From Powellomyces hirtus (lineage: Eukaryota; Chytridiomycota; Chytridiomycetes; Spizellomycetales; Powellomycetaceae), in the NCBI GenBank assembly GCA_025526995.1, contig JAHLKG010000007.1, forward strand, positions 248,001 through 312,000: 64,000 nucleotides of DNA, written 5' to 3'. A program made the position numbers and the translations under genes. The notes under the pieces were generated by a model. It saw only the letters and a list, made by a program, of their open reading frames with translations. It ran no database searches and was not told where the DNA came from. Shown here one piece after another: positions 35,493 through 48,300 of this stretch. The stretch's first letter is position 1; the number at the start of each line of letters is the position of its first letter.

Positions 35493-37932
35493 ATGATACG
35501 CCCTGCATCCACCCGAGTCGAACTTAGCGGCGGGCTGGGTAACATTAGCCTCGCCTCCCCCGTCACAGCCGCACCCGCCGCGGGTTCGAAATCGCGGCCT
35601 CACTTTGGGCACCACGGGGCGCACCACGTTCCACTGGGACGTACGGACCGCACTGGGGATTTGGGCATCTCGTTTCAGGTCAAACAAGCGATTATCGAGA
35701 ACTCGCCGGCGAGGTTGTCGAACTATGATCCCAAGGAGGTGGCTGTGCGGACGGAGCAGACGTATGCGTTGAAGGATTCGAATGCGACTCGGTTGGCGAG
35801 GATACAACGAAGAGCTGTGAGTGGATCTCTTCATAAAATGAGAGCAAGGGATGAGACAACTCAATACCCATATTTACTGGTTTTGGAAAACTTTGCAGGA
35901 CGTATACCAATGTGGCTTTTGCTCAGATGCGAAGGACTTCTACAAACCCCTAGGTGAATGATGGACAATTGCATAGCTTGTCTCAACTCGTGATTAGAAA
36001 GTCTTAACCTGGATTCATTATCAGGGGATCCGGTACTGAACTCGGACATGCTGGTGTATGGAACACTGCGAATTGATCCCAACTCGGTGCAAAGGTGGAA
36101 ACATAGCAGTTCACCTCTGCCTGATAGCGTGGAATGCTGAACAAGAGTGCTGAGTCTAGATCCCATGACACAAAAGTAACCGAAGCGGCCGATGAACTGA
36201 GTGAAATCAAAGTGTCAGCTCGCAGACCATCCGCTGGTAGACAAAGATCAAATATTGGGCATACTCCAGCATCGGACATTCAATTCTCATTCGGTTTCAG
36301 ATACGTCGCCTCGACACAACAATGGGTTCGAACATATTAAGGAGAAGCTCGCCAATTCCAAAGGACGAATGGACGCAGTGAAGGTACCAAGCATAGCATT
36401 GGAAGCCATATGTGGTCGGGTTGACGGGCACCCCGACTTCGCACAGTCCTGATGGTTGCCGGATGACTGATTAGATCCCGATCGTTGACATAGTTTGGTA
36501 TACCATTTTCGCAAACGATTGACGACAGCGCGTGGCGGCATCGAGTAGATCCCAAGAGCGGGAAGACGGATACGCAGTTTGTTGAAGGACAGGGTCGGTT
36601 TTGACGTTTCTATTCTAGTCCATAGAGCGACACGCTTCTGAACGTCCCACTTTGCTTCAACAGTGGACTGGCACCGCCTAAAAGTTGACACCGACAAACA
36701 AGCATACTTCCAAAACGTGCTCGAACGCGAAATGCCTGGATTCATCAGTGAGTAACGTTCCGTGACACGAGGAGACAACCACTCAACCGAGCTTTTAACT
36801 CTGTATCATAGCGCAAAAACGACGCAAGATTCCCAAAGCCTCACTCTCGCGGGACAAACCGCAGGAACGATGGGGAACGCTCGTCGACAAACGGCCTCGG
36901 ACCGGGCGGCTACTGACTCCGGCACGCGGGGAAGCTGAGAAAGACAGTAAATGAGGACTAGCGCGAGGTCACCGCCTCTGTGACGTCCCGTTAACATTTA
37001 GTTTCCAGGTGAATCACGATCTGTGTCGAACACATCGCTTTCTGACAAGAGCTCCGCAAAGGGGTTGACAGCAAAAGCTATGGAACAAGCGTTGAACATA
37101 CATCGAGATGACCGGATCAATCTGGCGACCGACCAAGTACGGAGAGACGCCACATGGTATCCTTGTATTGCGTTGTCGTTAACCTGCTCCTTCACATTAC
37201 ACAGTATTATACCACCCGCGAGCATTTCTACGAGCAGCGACGAAGGCTCACTCAGGTTTTGCTGGATGATCTCAACCGGTGAGGAGCGATGAGCGAATTC
37301 GTCAATCTCGCCCTTCGCCCGCTCGTCTCATGTCCGTACCCACTAGGCTCGATTTTGAGCGAAAAGCGCAATTTGTACGGAAGTACCGCGCGTTCCACAT
37401 TGGAAAGGTATTCGTCCTCCCACGAGTCACTTGTCATCATCTTGTGACGGTAACGAGCTCCACCTTCTATTCATTCATTTTAGAACAACATGTTTTCCGA
37501 AGACATGAAGGCTATGCGACGTAAATCTGATCGTCAGCGGAACGCCGAAAAGAATCAGCTGCTGCGCCAACACCCATGGTACACTGAGCTCGTGACAAAA
37601 GTCGTCCTCAGCGGGGCCAAGAAACATTTGTCCGAGTACGAGGAGTTGCTGATTAGCCGGGTCAAGTGGTACGTGTGGTCGCTCGCGTTGTTGAGAACGC
37701 AAATGCGCGAGAAACATACTTACCACTTTTGTTCATCAGTGTGATCGAAGACAACCTACCATTTACGCAAAACACTTTTGTGCAACTAATGAAGATGATC
37801 CCCGCGCACGAGTTCATGAAAGACGACATACAGCGAGTCATCCGCTTTGTCAAGGCCCACGGGAACATCACCGAACGCGAGTACTTGGAGGCAGTTGAGA
37901 TGGCTGGGCATATGAATAATACGTCAAAGTAG
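35493..37932 (+). CDS. Unrecognised conserved-looking protein, 13 exons
   Basis: I do not recognise the family. Exons 35493-35816, 35899-35953, 36025-36086, 36128-36236, 36301-36383, 36494-36593, 36664-36747, 36812-36946, 37009-37136, 37205-37278, 37347-37407, 37484-37668 and 37740-37932 join in phase to 530 residues. The high exon density with correct phases is strong evidence for a real gene. The N-terminal third has YDPKEVAVRTEQTYALKD and a two-Cys element (DVYQCGFCSDAKDFYKPLGD). The middle is basic with WRHRVDPKSGKTD and VDWHRLKVDTDKQ. The C-terminal 200 residues are helical and rich in Lys/Arg/Glu, ending with an EF-hand-like or armadillo-like segment (MIPAHEFMKDDIQRVIRFVK). No membrane segment or signal peptide. 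Intron 3 (41 nt) is short and its borders are the least certain. Confidence 0.8.
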
Positions 37933-38298
37933 GAGTTTCGGGTCGTAGTACGAGGTAGATGAGGGCTAGTATAGTGTTGTTTTACAATTTAGATTCTTTG
38001 CAATATATTTTGTTGCTCTTCCCAATTGCAGGTGCACTGTGGCGGCCGTGTGAGTCAATACTCAGTGTTTCGATCAAAGGTTTTGTTCAATTGATAAACT
38101 TTGCACATGTAGGTTCATTGGTGTTCAATTGTAGATGTGGATATCTGTACATTCACAAGGACACGAATGAAGAGCACAACTAATACGTGAAGACAATTGC
38201 GAATGCTATCTCCACCATCTCCGTAATAGGCAATCACACTTTCAATCACCAGGAGGGCGATACAGTTCAGCCGGAGATTCCGGATAACGCCGAGTGTA

Positions 38299-40873
38299 CT
38301 ACAAGGAAATGGTTTGGATAACGAAGCGCAGGTACTCTGCTAATAGCGGTTCAGACCATGGATCCATACTTACGCGCTCCAAAACATCTTCTTCACAGAT
38401 CCGTACGCCATCCAGCTGGTTCCCCAGTGTCATCCATCCATCACGCGTATTGTGTTGTCTCCCAAAGATCTCTGCAACGGATTGTCATGTATCAAGCTTA
38501 GTGAGGCGCATGTCGCCTCCCTTTTTTCCTCACCTATCTTGCGGGCCCCCGGTGAAAGACGGTCAATGAGACCATAGACTTCATCGGGTTTCCTACTCGT
38601 TTCCCGCACCTAAGAAATTTGAATCGCATCAAGTCCGTAATATCTACCTTGGGAATGAGACGCAAGAGACGGACTTCTGCCACAAGAACATCACCGTCGA
38701 TGCCGGGATTGTGAAAGAGCGGATTGCCCTTCATTCCGATGAGGCAATGCTCCTTGCTGTGGTTAAGCCTATCACACATCGCATGTTAATCGCTGTTGGA
38801 CGGGATACGTAAGCTTTATATACTTACCAGTGGCCAGTCCGCCCGGTTCGAATCAGTTTCTGAAGCTGCATAATTTTGACCCAGACCAACTCGTCCACAC
38901 GTTTGTATCTACAGCAAAGTTCCAGCTTTCGTTAGTCCGTTGTGTCAAAATTAGTGACCGCCAATGGATCAAAGTACCCCCATATCGCCAAGCATTCGCG
39001 ACCGAGTTCCATCGCACGACCTGTCACCCATAAGAAGATGAACCCATCATCTTGTAACCGGCTGATGGGCATTGCTCTCATTTCGTCGTCCGTCATGGTG
39101 CCGTACGGTAGGTTCATGTGGATGTCCCACGGTGGGTCAGCCTTAGATGAACTCGTCAAGTGAGACCGCGTTGTGGGATGTCATTGCAGGAACTTGCGAC
39201 GTATTACCATGATGACCGCAAACTTTCCAGCTACATTAAAGTCGAACTTGCGAACATCACACTGAATCCATTGTGCCGGTAGCTGTGAAGTGGGGCTTTT
39301 GAGTTCTAATTGCATACATGCATTGCCATCGACATTGGGGCCATTACGGGATTGCCCACAGGAAGCACGGGAACGGGTCGTTCAATGTCAACCTCGACAT
39401 TCTCCTCGTCGAGTTCGTAGTGAACGTATTTGCATTGCTCCATTCGATGACATGTATTGAGATACGAGCAGTCGCCGAGGTCAAGATCCGTATGTGGTTT
39501 CATTATGCGTCGGAAATGCAGCTGAGATAGTTGAAAGTTCTTGTCAGAATGTTAACAGTATGCTCGAAATGCGGACGATGTCTGACTTTGGTGCATGGGC
39601 TCTCCACTTGCGGTGTATTTTCTGCGCATTCTGCTTTCAGACCCCATTCGCAAAATTCTCTGAACTCAACTCCTTCCCGGTGCTTAAACTAAGTGACATA
39701 TGTTAGGAGCCAATCGCTTGTCATTGGAGAGATACAGCGAAGAGAGCCGACGTGATACCCTTTCGGTGACGAGGTGCTTTTTCGCAGTAGGCTTGTAGAT
39801 GAGCTGATGAAGTTCCTCCCACGTTTTTTGTTTCACGGCCTCCCTAAAAGAAGGAGTTGCCAAGAGCGCGTTGATTTCCGCCAGCTCTAAAATGGAATAA
39901 TGCGAAGCTCACATGAGAATGACCTCCAATTCTGGTCATATGGGAGCGCCCTTACCAGGAGGTTCCGTTTCGCTTTTCGTGTGCAGCGACGGATTATTGT
40001 CTGATATTGCTAGCGGTGATAGATCAGCTATTCCGGGATGAGCAGAGTTTCTGAAGAAATCCAATGAGCAGCAATCGGTCACAACACCGTTAAGAGAGTA
40101 ACCTACACGGCAACAAGAACCAGTCTCGGTTCGAATCCCACGGTGATGCTACGCAGAGTAACTAATGGAATGTCGTTCAGAGATGTCAACCCCTCCATGC
40201 AGGCTTCCAGCCTTCCGACGTTGTTCGTGTTGAGAAATCTTCTCATTGATGGATCTGTCCCAACAAGACTGTGGTAGAGGGGGGCATGAGATGAAGCTTT
40301 CCAGTATGCAGCAAACAGGTAGAATTTACTGTCTGAGGATTCCCAGCGAGTCCAATGGCAGTCTTTCAGCGAAGCCGGGATTTGCGAAAAGGGAGAGAAG
40401 CTTTGGTTTGATATCTTCCTCTGTCAACAGAAGCGCATTGTCGAACGTGGTGGAATTCAAGCTTTTGGTGGGCTGGTCTCCCGTCGTGGTCTTTTGATGA
40501 TTTGCAGTAAGCCGACTTGCACGCTTTGAAGCAACATGGCTGCCCACATCATTCGTCTCGTCCTTGATCTCCGTTGCCAGACCTAGTTGCTCCAAAGCCC
40601 TTTTGCGTTTTTGCTGTGCGACAAGTATGATGCGTGCCAATGAAGGCACCTCGTCGTCGTCGCCACCGTCGGGCCTGTTGCTGGGGGGTAGATCACCCTC
40701 GGCCTTCCGAACGTCTATTGCACCCATCATAGTGCCTGTCTTGCTGTCTGCCTTGCCTTCCTTGTCTGTAGGTAGATTAGCTGGAAGCCACAATCGGACG
40801 AGTTGGTTCACGTTATGCTTACGCGTGCCCCTCGATCACTGCCACCTCCGAACCCTCCGGTGGAGAGTGACAT
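38299..40873 (-). CDS. IME4: mRNA m6A methyltransferase catalytic subunit METTL3/IME4 (about 14 exons)
   Basis: MT-A70 family enzyme that writes N6-methyladenosine on mRNA with S-adenosylmethionine, normally with a METTL14-type partner. About 590 residues, close to the usual length. A Cys/His zinc-finger region ([11 protein letters not shown], then [41 protein letters not shown]) precedes the catalytic domain. The active-site DPPW lies in [33 protein letters not shown], [20 protein letters not shown] and [12 protein letters not shown] segments follow in the expected order, each across short introns. The first exon is uncertain: ATG 40873 followed by a GTAAGC donor is my best choice, with an internal Met-Met near 40730 as alternative. 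The last exon (stop at 38299) is also less certain. One exon end near 38660 could use a GTCCGT donor that matches the family length better. Confidence 0.94.
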
Positions 40874-40905
40874 ACAAAGAAGTAGCCCTCAACTTTGCTT
40901 CAAAG

Positions 40906-41507
40906 ATGCGAATGTTTCACCCTGAACTAGGTCACAGCGATAGGGATGCCGCAATTCAGGAACTTCCGTGTGATATCTACTGTCATGCTTGTGAGAAGGG
41001 GCCTCTTGCTGAGGGCCACCATTTCTGGTTCTTCTCGGGTATCGGAAAACAACAACTAGGCCATGGCAGTCACACGCACATTTGGTTGCGCCCTGCAATT
41101 TCGGAAGAATATTCCGACCCAATAGAAAGCCTGCAGCACGGCATCAGCAAATGCGCTAGCAAACTTCATGTAGAACACTCCAAGGGCATAAACCGTGGTC
41201 AGGGCTGTACTATTTGGTTTGTTGCCCCTCTTGCTATGACTTTGTCGGCACTATCCACTGGGAGACAACTGCCAAAGCACACCCAGTGAGTGCGATACTT
41301 TTTTTGATACTTCAATATCAGTATCATAACTGTACTTGACGATGTAGACCTGGTATCAAACTTCGTTACTCGATATTTCAGCAACGGCAGAACATCGGGT
41401 TAGAATACTGCAAACCTTTGGTCGGTTTCCTAGTTGAGGAGTCCGACCAAGAGCCTGTGAAAGCGTGGATCAAGAAGCTTTCATCATTCACGGATGCTTT
41501 TCCGTGA
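40906..41507 (+). CDS. Possible two-exon gene, unknown (179 aa)
   Basis: Exons 40906-41285 and 41348-41507 join in phase across a 62-nt intron with a GTGAGT donor and GTAG acceptor, giving 179 residues. Features: Cys/His pairs near the start (CDIYCHACEKG, EGHHFWF), a central basic stretch, and a Lys/Glu-rich end (CKPLVGFLVEESDQEPVKAW). No family recognised. Its ATG lies only 32 bp from the proposed METTL3 start on the other strand, which counts against one of the two starts. It could also be debris of a mobile element. Confidence 0.4.
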
Positions 41508-42706
41508 AGAAAGTTGGAGGAGGAAGCCGCGCGAGGAACAGGGCGCAATCTACACGAGATGGATGCGTGACGATACTTTTAGGCACGAGACATATTGATC
41601 GCGCTGAAGCCGCTGTCAACCGACAATTTCCTGCAATGCCTCAGAGCTCTCCTGAGGTGATGCTCCCACGAACCATGACGATGCATCTCCTGCATGGGGC
41701 ACCGAGAACACTGAACCTAACCCCACCGACAACGGGCACCCCCCTTCATTACTGGCAGCGAGGCCAAACCACAACATCCCACAACCCTAACTCTCCAGTT
41801 GGGGCCGCGCCCTCGACTTTCCCCATTTTCTTGGGGGTCTTTCCCCTGCCTGGCGGGCCTGCTTTCTGGCTTTCCGCAGCCTTTCTGGCGGCAGTTTTCC
41901 CTCTATCTTTCGGAAGAGGATTCCTTGCCGTCGCTTACCGTGAGGCACTCTCATCCCTGCTCAGTGGTTACTGAGCTTCTGGCGATTGGGCCCCTCCGCG
42001 GACCAGCCAACACTTGACTGTCGGGGCATCTCCGGCTATCCACCGCCATTACTGTCTTAAATACCTCGTGAGCCAAACCCGAACATCGGCCAACGCGTGG
42101 AAAGGCCTCGTCTCTCCGACTTTGGGGGGGGGCTCCCATTGGTGGTGCGTTACTTCCGTTTGGGGATGTATCCCCCCTGGGGGCCCCACCTGGGCTTTAC
42201 GCCCTCCCCCCCCCCCCCGCGGACCGTCTGGGCCCCTTTCGGGGCCTCCTCCTGGGGTTGTTGGCCCCGGGTTGTCCGGTCATTTCTCGTCACCCGCCCA
42301 CCGCTTAGTGTTGTCGCGTGACAGCTATGCTCAGGGCGTTTCGGACAAAACACGCGGTAGTGAGCGACTATTCATCATAAAATAGATAAGGATTGAGTGA
42401 ATCAAGAAAAGAGCTACTTAGTGTCCCGGGCCTATAAAGTGACTGAGATTCTGGAATGGCCTTGCAGATCCACGCTTTCTCATCAATGATGGCATGAGTC
42501 TGAGGACGCCCCATGAAGGATAGTTTTGGGATGTCTCAGAAGCCAGTCAGAGTGTTAGCATGTTGTTCGTCGCCTATTCCTGCACACGCCAAAGCCTCAA
42601 ATGATGATTATCCATGCAAAGTGAGGTCCGATAGAAACTTCTCATAGCGCTTCCTGTCTTCCCTGTTGTTTGTCTTATAATCTCTCCAAGGGTCCTGCCA
42701 CGTTCA
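41508..42706. other. Repeat-derived intergenic DNA
   Basis: No intact gene. It contains one copy of a dispersed repeat (listed separately), a G/C-rich stretch with G and C homopolymers at about 42124-42222, and short frames without codon structure. Confidence 0.6.
41790..42010. repeat. Dispersed repeat, copy A
   Basis: Similar by eye to 51030-51290. Shared blocks include TGGCGGGCCTGCTTTC / TGGTGGGCCTGCTTTC, GCAGTTTTCCC-CTATC, TTGCC-TCGCTTACCG and GCTCAGTGGTTACTGAGC. The copies are diverged by substitutions and small indels, as expected for a decayed transposon. Confidence 0.7.
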
Positions 42707-43068
42707 TTAGGATAGCTCTGAAGAAAACCCGCCGGAAGCAATATGGCCACCCCACGAGAAATTATCGTCGGTGTTGACGTGCGTCGCTTGCACCACAGCT
42801 GCACCATTAGCCCTCGGCTGGTGCAGCGACCACCTGCACGGGTCCCGAATGCACTCTGCCACCTGCACAGCAGCCATGACTGCATGCAGGAATATTGGCG
42901 GAATCATCGCTGGAAATCTACCCAGCAACCGATGGCCCGTCGTTCCGCAAGGGACACATCATCAATGGTGACTTCTTGGTCGCGGGAATGACACTGGTTA
43001 TGATTGGCAGATGTATATTGCCCCGCAAAAAGCAGAGCAACGATCGGGATGATCCAGATACGACGCAT
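42707..43068 (-). CDS. Possible small secreted cysteine-containing protein (100 aa)
   Basis: Exons 43068-42922 and 42862-42707 join in phase across a 59-nt intron (GTAGAT donor, GTGCAG acceptor). The first about 21 residues form a good signal peptide (MRRIWIIPIVALLFAGQYTS). The mature part has four Cys (NQC, IGC, AEC, DPC) and ends GGFSSELS. No family recognised. Context is repeat-rich and gene-poor, as is common for small secreted proteins. Support is signal peptide, intron and phase only. Confidence 0.4.
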
Positions 43069-45313
43069 GATGAGATGCGGGTGGTGGACGTGGATAAGGC
43101 AATGAAGGGGGATGAGTATCAATCAGAGTCGCCGGCTGGACTATGTTGAAGTCAGATATTCTGTACAAGTTCTATTTTGGGATCTTTGAATGTTACATAT
43201 CATCAGAGCGGTATAATACAAAAGAGATATAAACGGTTATGTGATCATAAATAGCAGCTGAGAAATGGAGGTGCAACATCTAAAGCGCAAACATCATCTC
43301 AACCTCCACACACGAGCCATGGCTGACAACAGCTTTGCTAATTGTCAGATCAATTTAATCAATACCCTCGCAGAAGCATCCGCACTCCAATCGCCAAACA
43401 ACAAGATGAATCGATTCCTCTTGTCCACTATCAACGCGTCGATCCGACATCACATTGAAACATCTCATCTGAAGATATCAGCTCTGGCGATCTCTTGTTC
43501 TCGCTGGCCGCTGTGAACGCGTGCACACTGAGCATGTCACCTGGACGCTCGCTTTAAACAAATCCAAAAATAAAAGCCTTAATGTTAAACCTCAAAACCA
43601 ACCTCAGGACGACCTTGCTGCTTGGCGGCAGTTGCTGACATGTCTCTTGCAAAGCCGCTGGCAAGGAGGCTCCGTTATTGTCGGTATGGAGTGCACGCAT
43701 AGTTGACGCTGCTAGACAGGGACCATGTCAAGTTATGGATCGTGGGGCATCAACCTCGCCTCCTGCATCCCATAAACGCAAGTCGGTAGAATGTTCTGCG
43801 AAAGAACGCGAATGGGTTGCCCCTTACCGAGCACTCGGCCACGCGCCTCAGGCCTGCATGTGCGCAGTGTCATACACGATTCAACACATCCATGTCACAT
43901 ATTCTTGAGCCAACCCAGTAACAACAGTGTTTGCCATTAAGATTTTCACTTTTTCAACCAGCTCAACCAGCAAAGATTGAGCCTTGCGTGAGGACTCGCT
44001 CAAGCGTGAGCTAAGTTGAATGTAAACCAAATACAAAAAGATAGCCAAGACGCACGGCTGTGCGGATGTGCGAGAATAATGCAGCTTTTTTGCGCACCTT
44101 AATTGCGGCCCATTTTGTGTTCTGGTGAAGGTATTATAGCCCGAAGGACTTTGTATTGGAATGCGCAGATTTTGGAGGTGAGATTATGAGTGTTCACTTC
44201 TTTGTTCTTCATTTGCCCTAAAGCTCACTCGGCGGAGTTGACAGGTTTCTGGTACTGAGTTGCATGCAACCAAACTTTGAATCCTCAACCATCAAACAGC
44301 AATTTGCATACCACATTTAACAAAAGATCCAAGTGATCCTCCACGAACAAGCTATGTTTGATACAGTGCTGGAACCGTAACTTTTTCCTATTCCAGATAG
44401 TACCTCTACTCTCCATTACCAAAATAGTATGATATAGAAGGTCGTTGCACTGTCAGCTTAGTAATTTTTGTTTGTTGGAAGGAAGAATATTGCGATAAAA
44501 CGAAAGCAAGCCGCTGCTGGGGCTCCCTTTCCGCAACGAGTAAATCTTGGCTGCCTCCGTTGTGCTTTGGTGTTTTGAGGGATTATAATCAACATACCTC
44601 GCTTAAGGTGCTTGCGCTGAGACGGCGGACAGCGCGAGCCAGACAAAACTAATTTAGGCAAGCAGTCAAAGTCGCAATCAAATCAGCGGGATAGACTTGT
44701 GGGTGCATTGAGCTTGCCGAACACTTTCGCCAGTCTATTCCCAAAGAAAGTAACACACCATCGCCATTTGGTTGAAGTATCCGTATTGAACAGAACTCGT
44801 CGTTGAAATCTACCGCCAACGTATGCAACACGGTTACATCGTTACACTCGCTGTGAGCGCTACCCGTCCACCGTAATGCCTTTTGTTGTATACCACACCC
44901 ACGAACCTTCGGTTCATTGTAACTCGTTCCATCTCCACCACATGCCAAATATGCATTTCAATACAAGACCTGTCCTGCTACAAGAAAATTGCGTGTCAAA
45001 CTATACGGGCTGAATCCCGCCTGCTTCCGTATATGCTTGTGCTTACAGCGCTAATGCCACCCTGTCTTATGACTTGTTAATTCCGGCGATCTAGTGATGA
45101 TGAAGAAAGAAAAATTGGATTTTTAAAGTTCTACGCCGTACCATTGAAGATCCTGCCGACGCAAACCGAGCAATTGGAAATACAGCAGAGTGACTATAGC
45201 GTAAAGATAGTCGTCACTATCACAGGAATCACTGACTACATGAATGCACATATTTCTTTCCATGTCCTCTTTTTTCATATCTCACAACACTTCTCTATCT
45301 CAACTGGCTAGAA
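43069..45313. other. Gene-poor stretch, nothing firm
   Basis: About 2.2 kb, AT-richer than average. A minus-strand frame at 44649-44948 has a protein-like composition but no ATG at its 5' end and no plausible partner exon, so it is not called. Confidence 0.5.
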
Positions 45314-48300
45314 CTATTTCTCGTTCAGTTTCACTGGACCTGATATGTTTCCACTCGTCAACCGGTCTCTCAGCAGGGTTCCGGCAGTGTCAGAAGGATA
45401 GGACATCAGGTACTTCTCTACCTCTTCCAACAATTCCTGCCCCGCCTCGCCTTCTGCGTCATCCAAAGCTTCCAGTCTCTTCCTCAAATCTTCAAAGACG
45501 GCATTCCGCTCAGCAATGTTGGGATGTACCGTATCCCGGTTGCCACACAGTTCGTGCAGGTACGTAGCTGAAGACCGCCCTTTGACAATCACTTGCTCCA
45601 GCGCCCGAGTCTCGAACATATCCGGGGGAAGCTTGTTTTTGCATTCGTCCGAGAGCACAATACTCGTGTTATAACGCTTGTTCAATCCCTCAAGGCGGCT
45701 GCAAAGATTGACGTCATCTCCTACGCAACCGTATTTTAAGCGGTGAACAGATCTACATAACGAAAAGAAACGATTGATTGGTTACATGTCCCGCGGTGGC
45801 ATGTAAAGCAGATTTCTCCGTATTACCCGATGTTTCCCACAAGCACCATCCCAACATGCAGACCCATCCGGACCGACATTGGCTCGTAACCTTTGCCCAG
45901 CAGCATCTGATTGAAATCGCCCATAGCGTTCTGCTGATCCAGTGCGCATTGTACAGCCATTGTGGCATGTTCAGGGTTGTCCTCCCAAAAAGCCTGCAAA
46001 GAAGGACATGAGAAGCCGCTTCAGAGCCGAGAGAGTTAACGGGATCTTACAGTACCATAATGGCGTCCCCAATGAAATCGGCAACAATGCCGTCATATCT
46101 GTAACGTGGAGATCAGCTAAGCGATTAGACCTAAGAAAGCACGAGAAACGGCTGACCGTGCAATGATTTCTGTCATGAAATCCAGATACTTCGACAGAAT
46201 CGTGATGAGCACAGCGATCGGGAGACGTTCGGAAAGTACCGTGAAGTCCTTGATATCTGAGAAAGAAATGTGTCACCATGTGTGGAAGTTACATCGCCTC
46301 GCCACATTGATCAACAAGTGGACCCGGCCAATACGTACCAGAAAAGAATATCGACACTTCCTTACGCGCCACGCAGATGTCGGCTGCGCCTGGCTCATTC
46401 CAAACAATCCGCTGGACTACCAAAGGATGCACGAATTTCTGTTGTCAAGATGAGCGTAAGCAATTTGGAGAGAATGTTTGCGAGGTGTACAAAACGAGAT
46501 GGTACCTGGAAGCCTTGAATGGTCGACTTCATTTGCTCGAAGGATGCTGTTGATATTTCAATGGGGGTGAGTTGACTTCTTCACTTGAAAGCATACCCTG
46601 AGCCTTTCGAACCTTGTAGATGCCTGATCTCGACCAGGTTCGATTCCTTATAGATCGTAACGTCAGAAGCGTTCTCTGGTAGTTGGCTTCTGCTCACTTT
46701 TGCTTTAAATAAGCCATCCATTTTGTTGGTCACGACAGCGAGGGGCTTTGTAATGCCCATTGCAAAGAGAAATGTGAGAGCCATTGAAAGCGTCAAAAGA
46801 GCACAGAAGACCCCAATGGCCACGTCACGACTTTTGTTGACTCTGGCCAAGAAGGTAGACTGATTCACCATCAGAACAACCGCCCATTTAAGATTTGTTT
46901 TCCCTGTGTCCAGCGGTGCGATGTTCACAAATTTGGCATTTCCCTCAATTGTGGTTCTGAAGATGCTTCCATATGTAATGCCGGCCCAGCCGCCGTAGTG
47001 AGAGTTTACCATTGCCTCGATCTGTTGGTAGGACTCTGGAAAATACTCGCTGTCCGGCTTGAGCAGGGTGACAGTCCCGGTGCACAAGCTGTTTACAAAT
47101 TCTCCGGAACAATGAAAGGATATTTCCCTATTCGATGCTCCGATTACCGTTCTATCGACACGGTTCACAATGAAGAGGACAGCATCAGACGATGCAGAGC
47201 TCGCTACATCCCGGAGCATGGTGGAAACGGATCCCAGCTATCGCATTTTGAACAAAGCGCTCTTCAGTGCGTGTTGAATGGGAGAGTGTGTCGTTCCCTG
47301 GCTGTTACATACCGTCAGTTCAGTACCAACAATGCCGACCCATTGACCAGCAGGATTGATAGCTGCCTCACTCAAAGTCACGTATGGCCGATTATCGACA
47401 TTCCTGCAAAGAGCTACCAGTTACGGCAATGAATGTGAACGACGGATATGGCTTTCAGTTACTTACCACACCTAGAGGAAAATACCAAATTTTGAGAAAG
47501 CCTCAAACGACCCCGAATTCAATGCGCAACACCTACCCATGGAGAGCTCCAAAGCGCAGCGCCTGGGTTGACATCTGGTCTGACATTGTAAACCATCTCA
47601 TATGTTGGGTCATTATAATCGATGTAGGCGGAGGCTGTTATTCCGGAGAGACAGGGTTGAGGGGACAACAATGTTGCCATCAATCTCATCGGGCTCTTTA
47701 CCGTTGGATACCTCGACATTGTATTCTCCATTGCTGTCGAGTCCCCATGTGTAAGCTCGTGCAAGGTCATCGTCCATGGCGGGTTTGACCCCTGAGGAGT
47801 TCCATTTCTGAAGACGTCCATCGCTTCCGAATACAGCCCCCCAGCACCCACCACCATTTTCATTGAGCGGGTAAATGTAGGCATCGCTACTTGTGTTCGG
47901 ATTAGCTTTTAGCTGAAGAATCACGCTAGAACCAAAAGCTTGAAGCCCAGGGATTGTTTCAACATCGTGGAGCCCCGCTTTTATCATTGCTGCGTTCAGA
48001 CGGTTAAAGGACTCTGCAGCTCGCAGGCGGGTTAGGAGCCGACCTGTCACGTCGAGAATTATTTGCTCCTGGATTTGCTCGGCAAGGTCCTACAATCAGA
48101 AGAGCTAGTTTATGATTGCGTGAAAGGGTTATTGAGCCGGAAGAAGAAACCCAGATCAGAACTCACCGCAATTCCTTCTTGGTTTCTCAAGAACATGAAT
48201 AGAAAGATGAACATGCCGTTAAAGATCAGAGCGCTCAGGAACAGAACGATGATGCTAGTACGAATAGAGAGCCATTTTCTCCAACGCGGCTCGGAGGACG

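Noticed and set aside
40125..40145. GGTTCGAATCC, a perfect tRNA B-box-like sequence
   Set aside because: It lies inside a METTL3 exon in frame (VGFEPRLV on the minus strand), no A box precedes it, and no cloverleaf can be folded.
44649..44948. 99-codon minus-strand frame with protein-like composition
   Set aside because: Begins without ATG and no splice partner could be found; left as intergenic.
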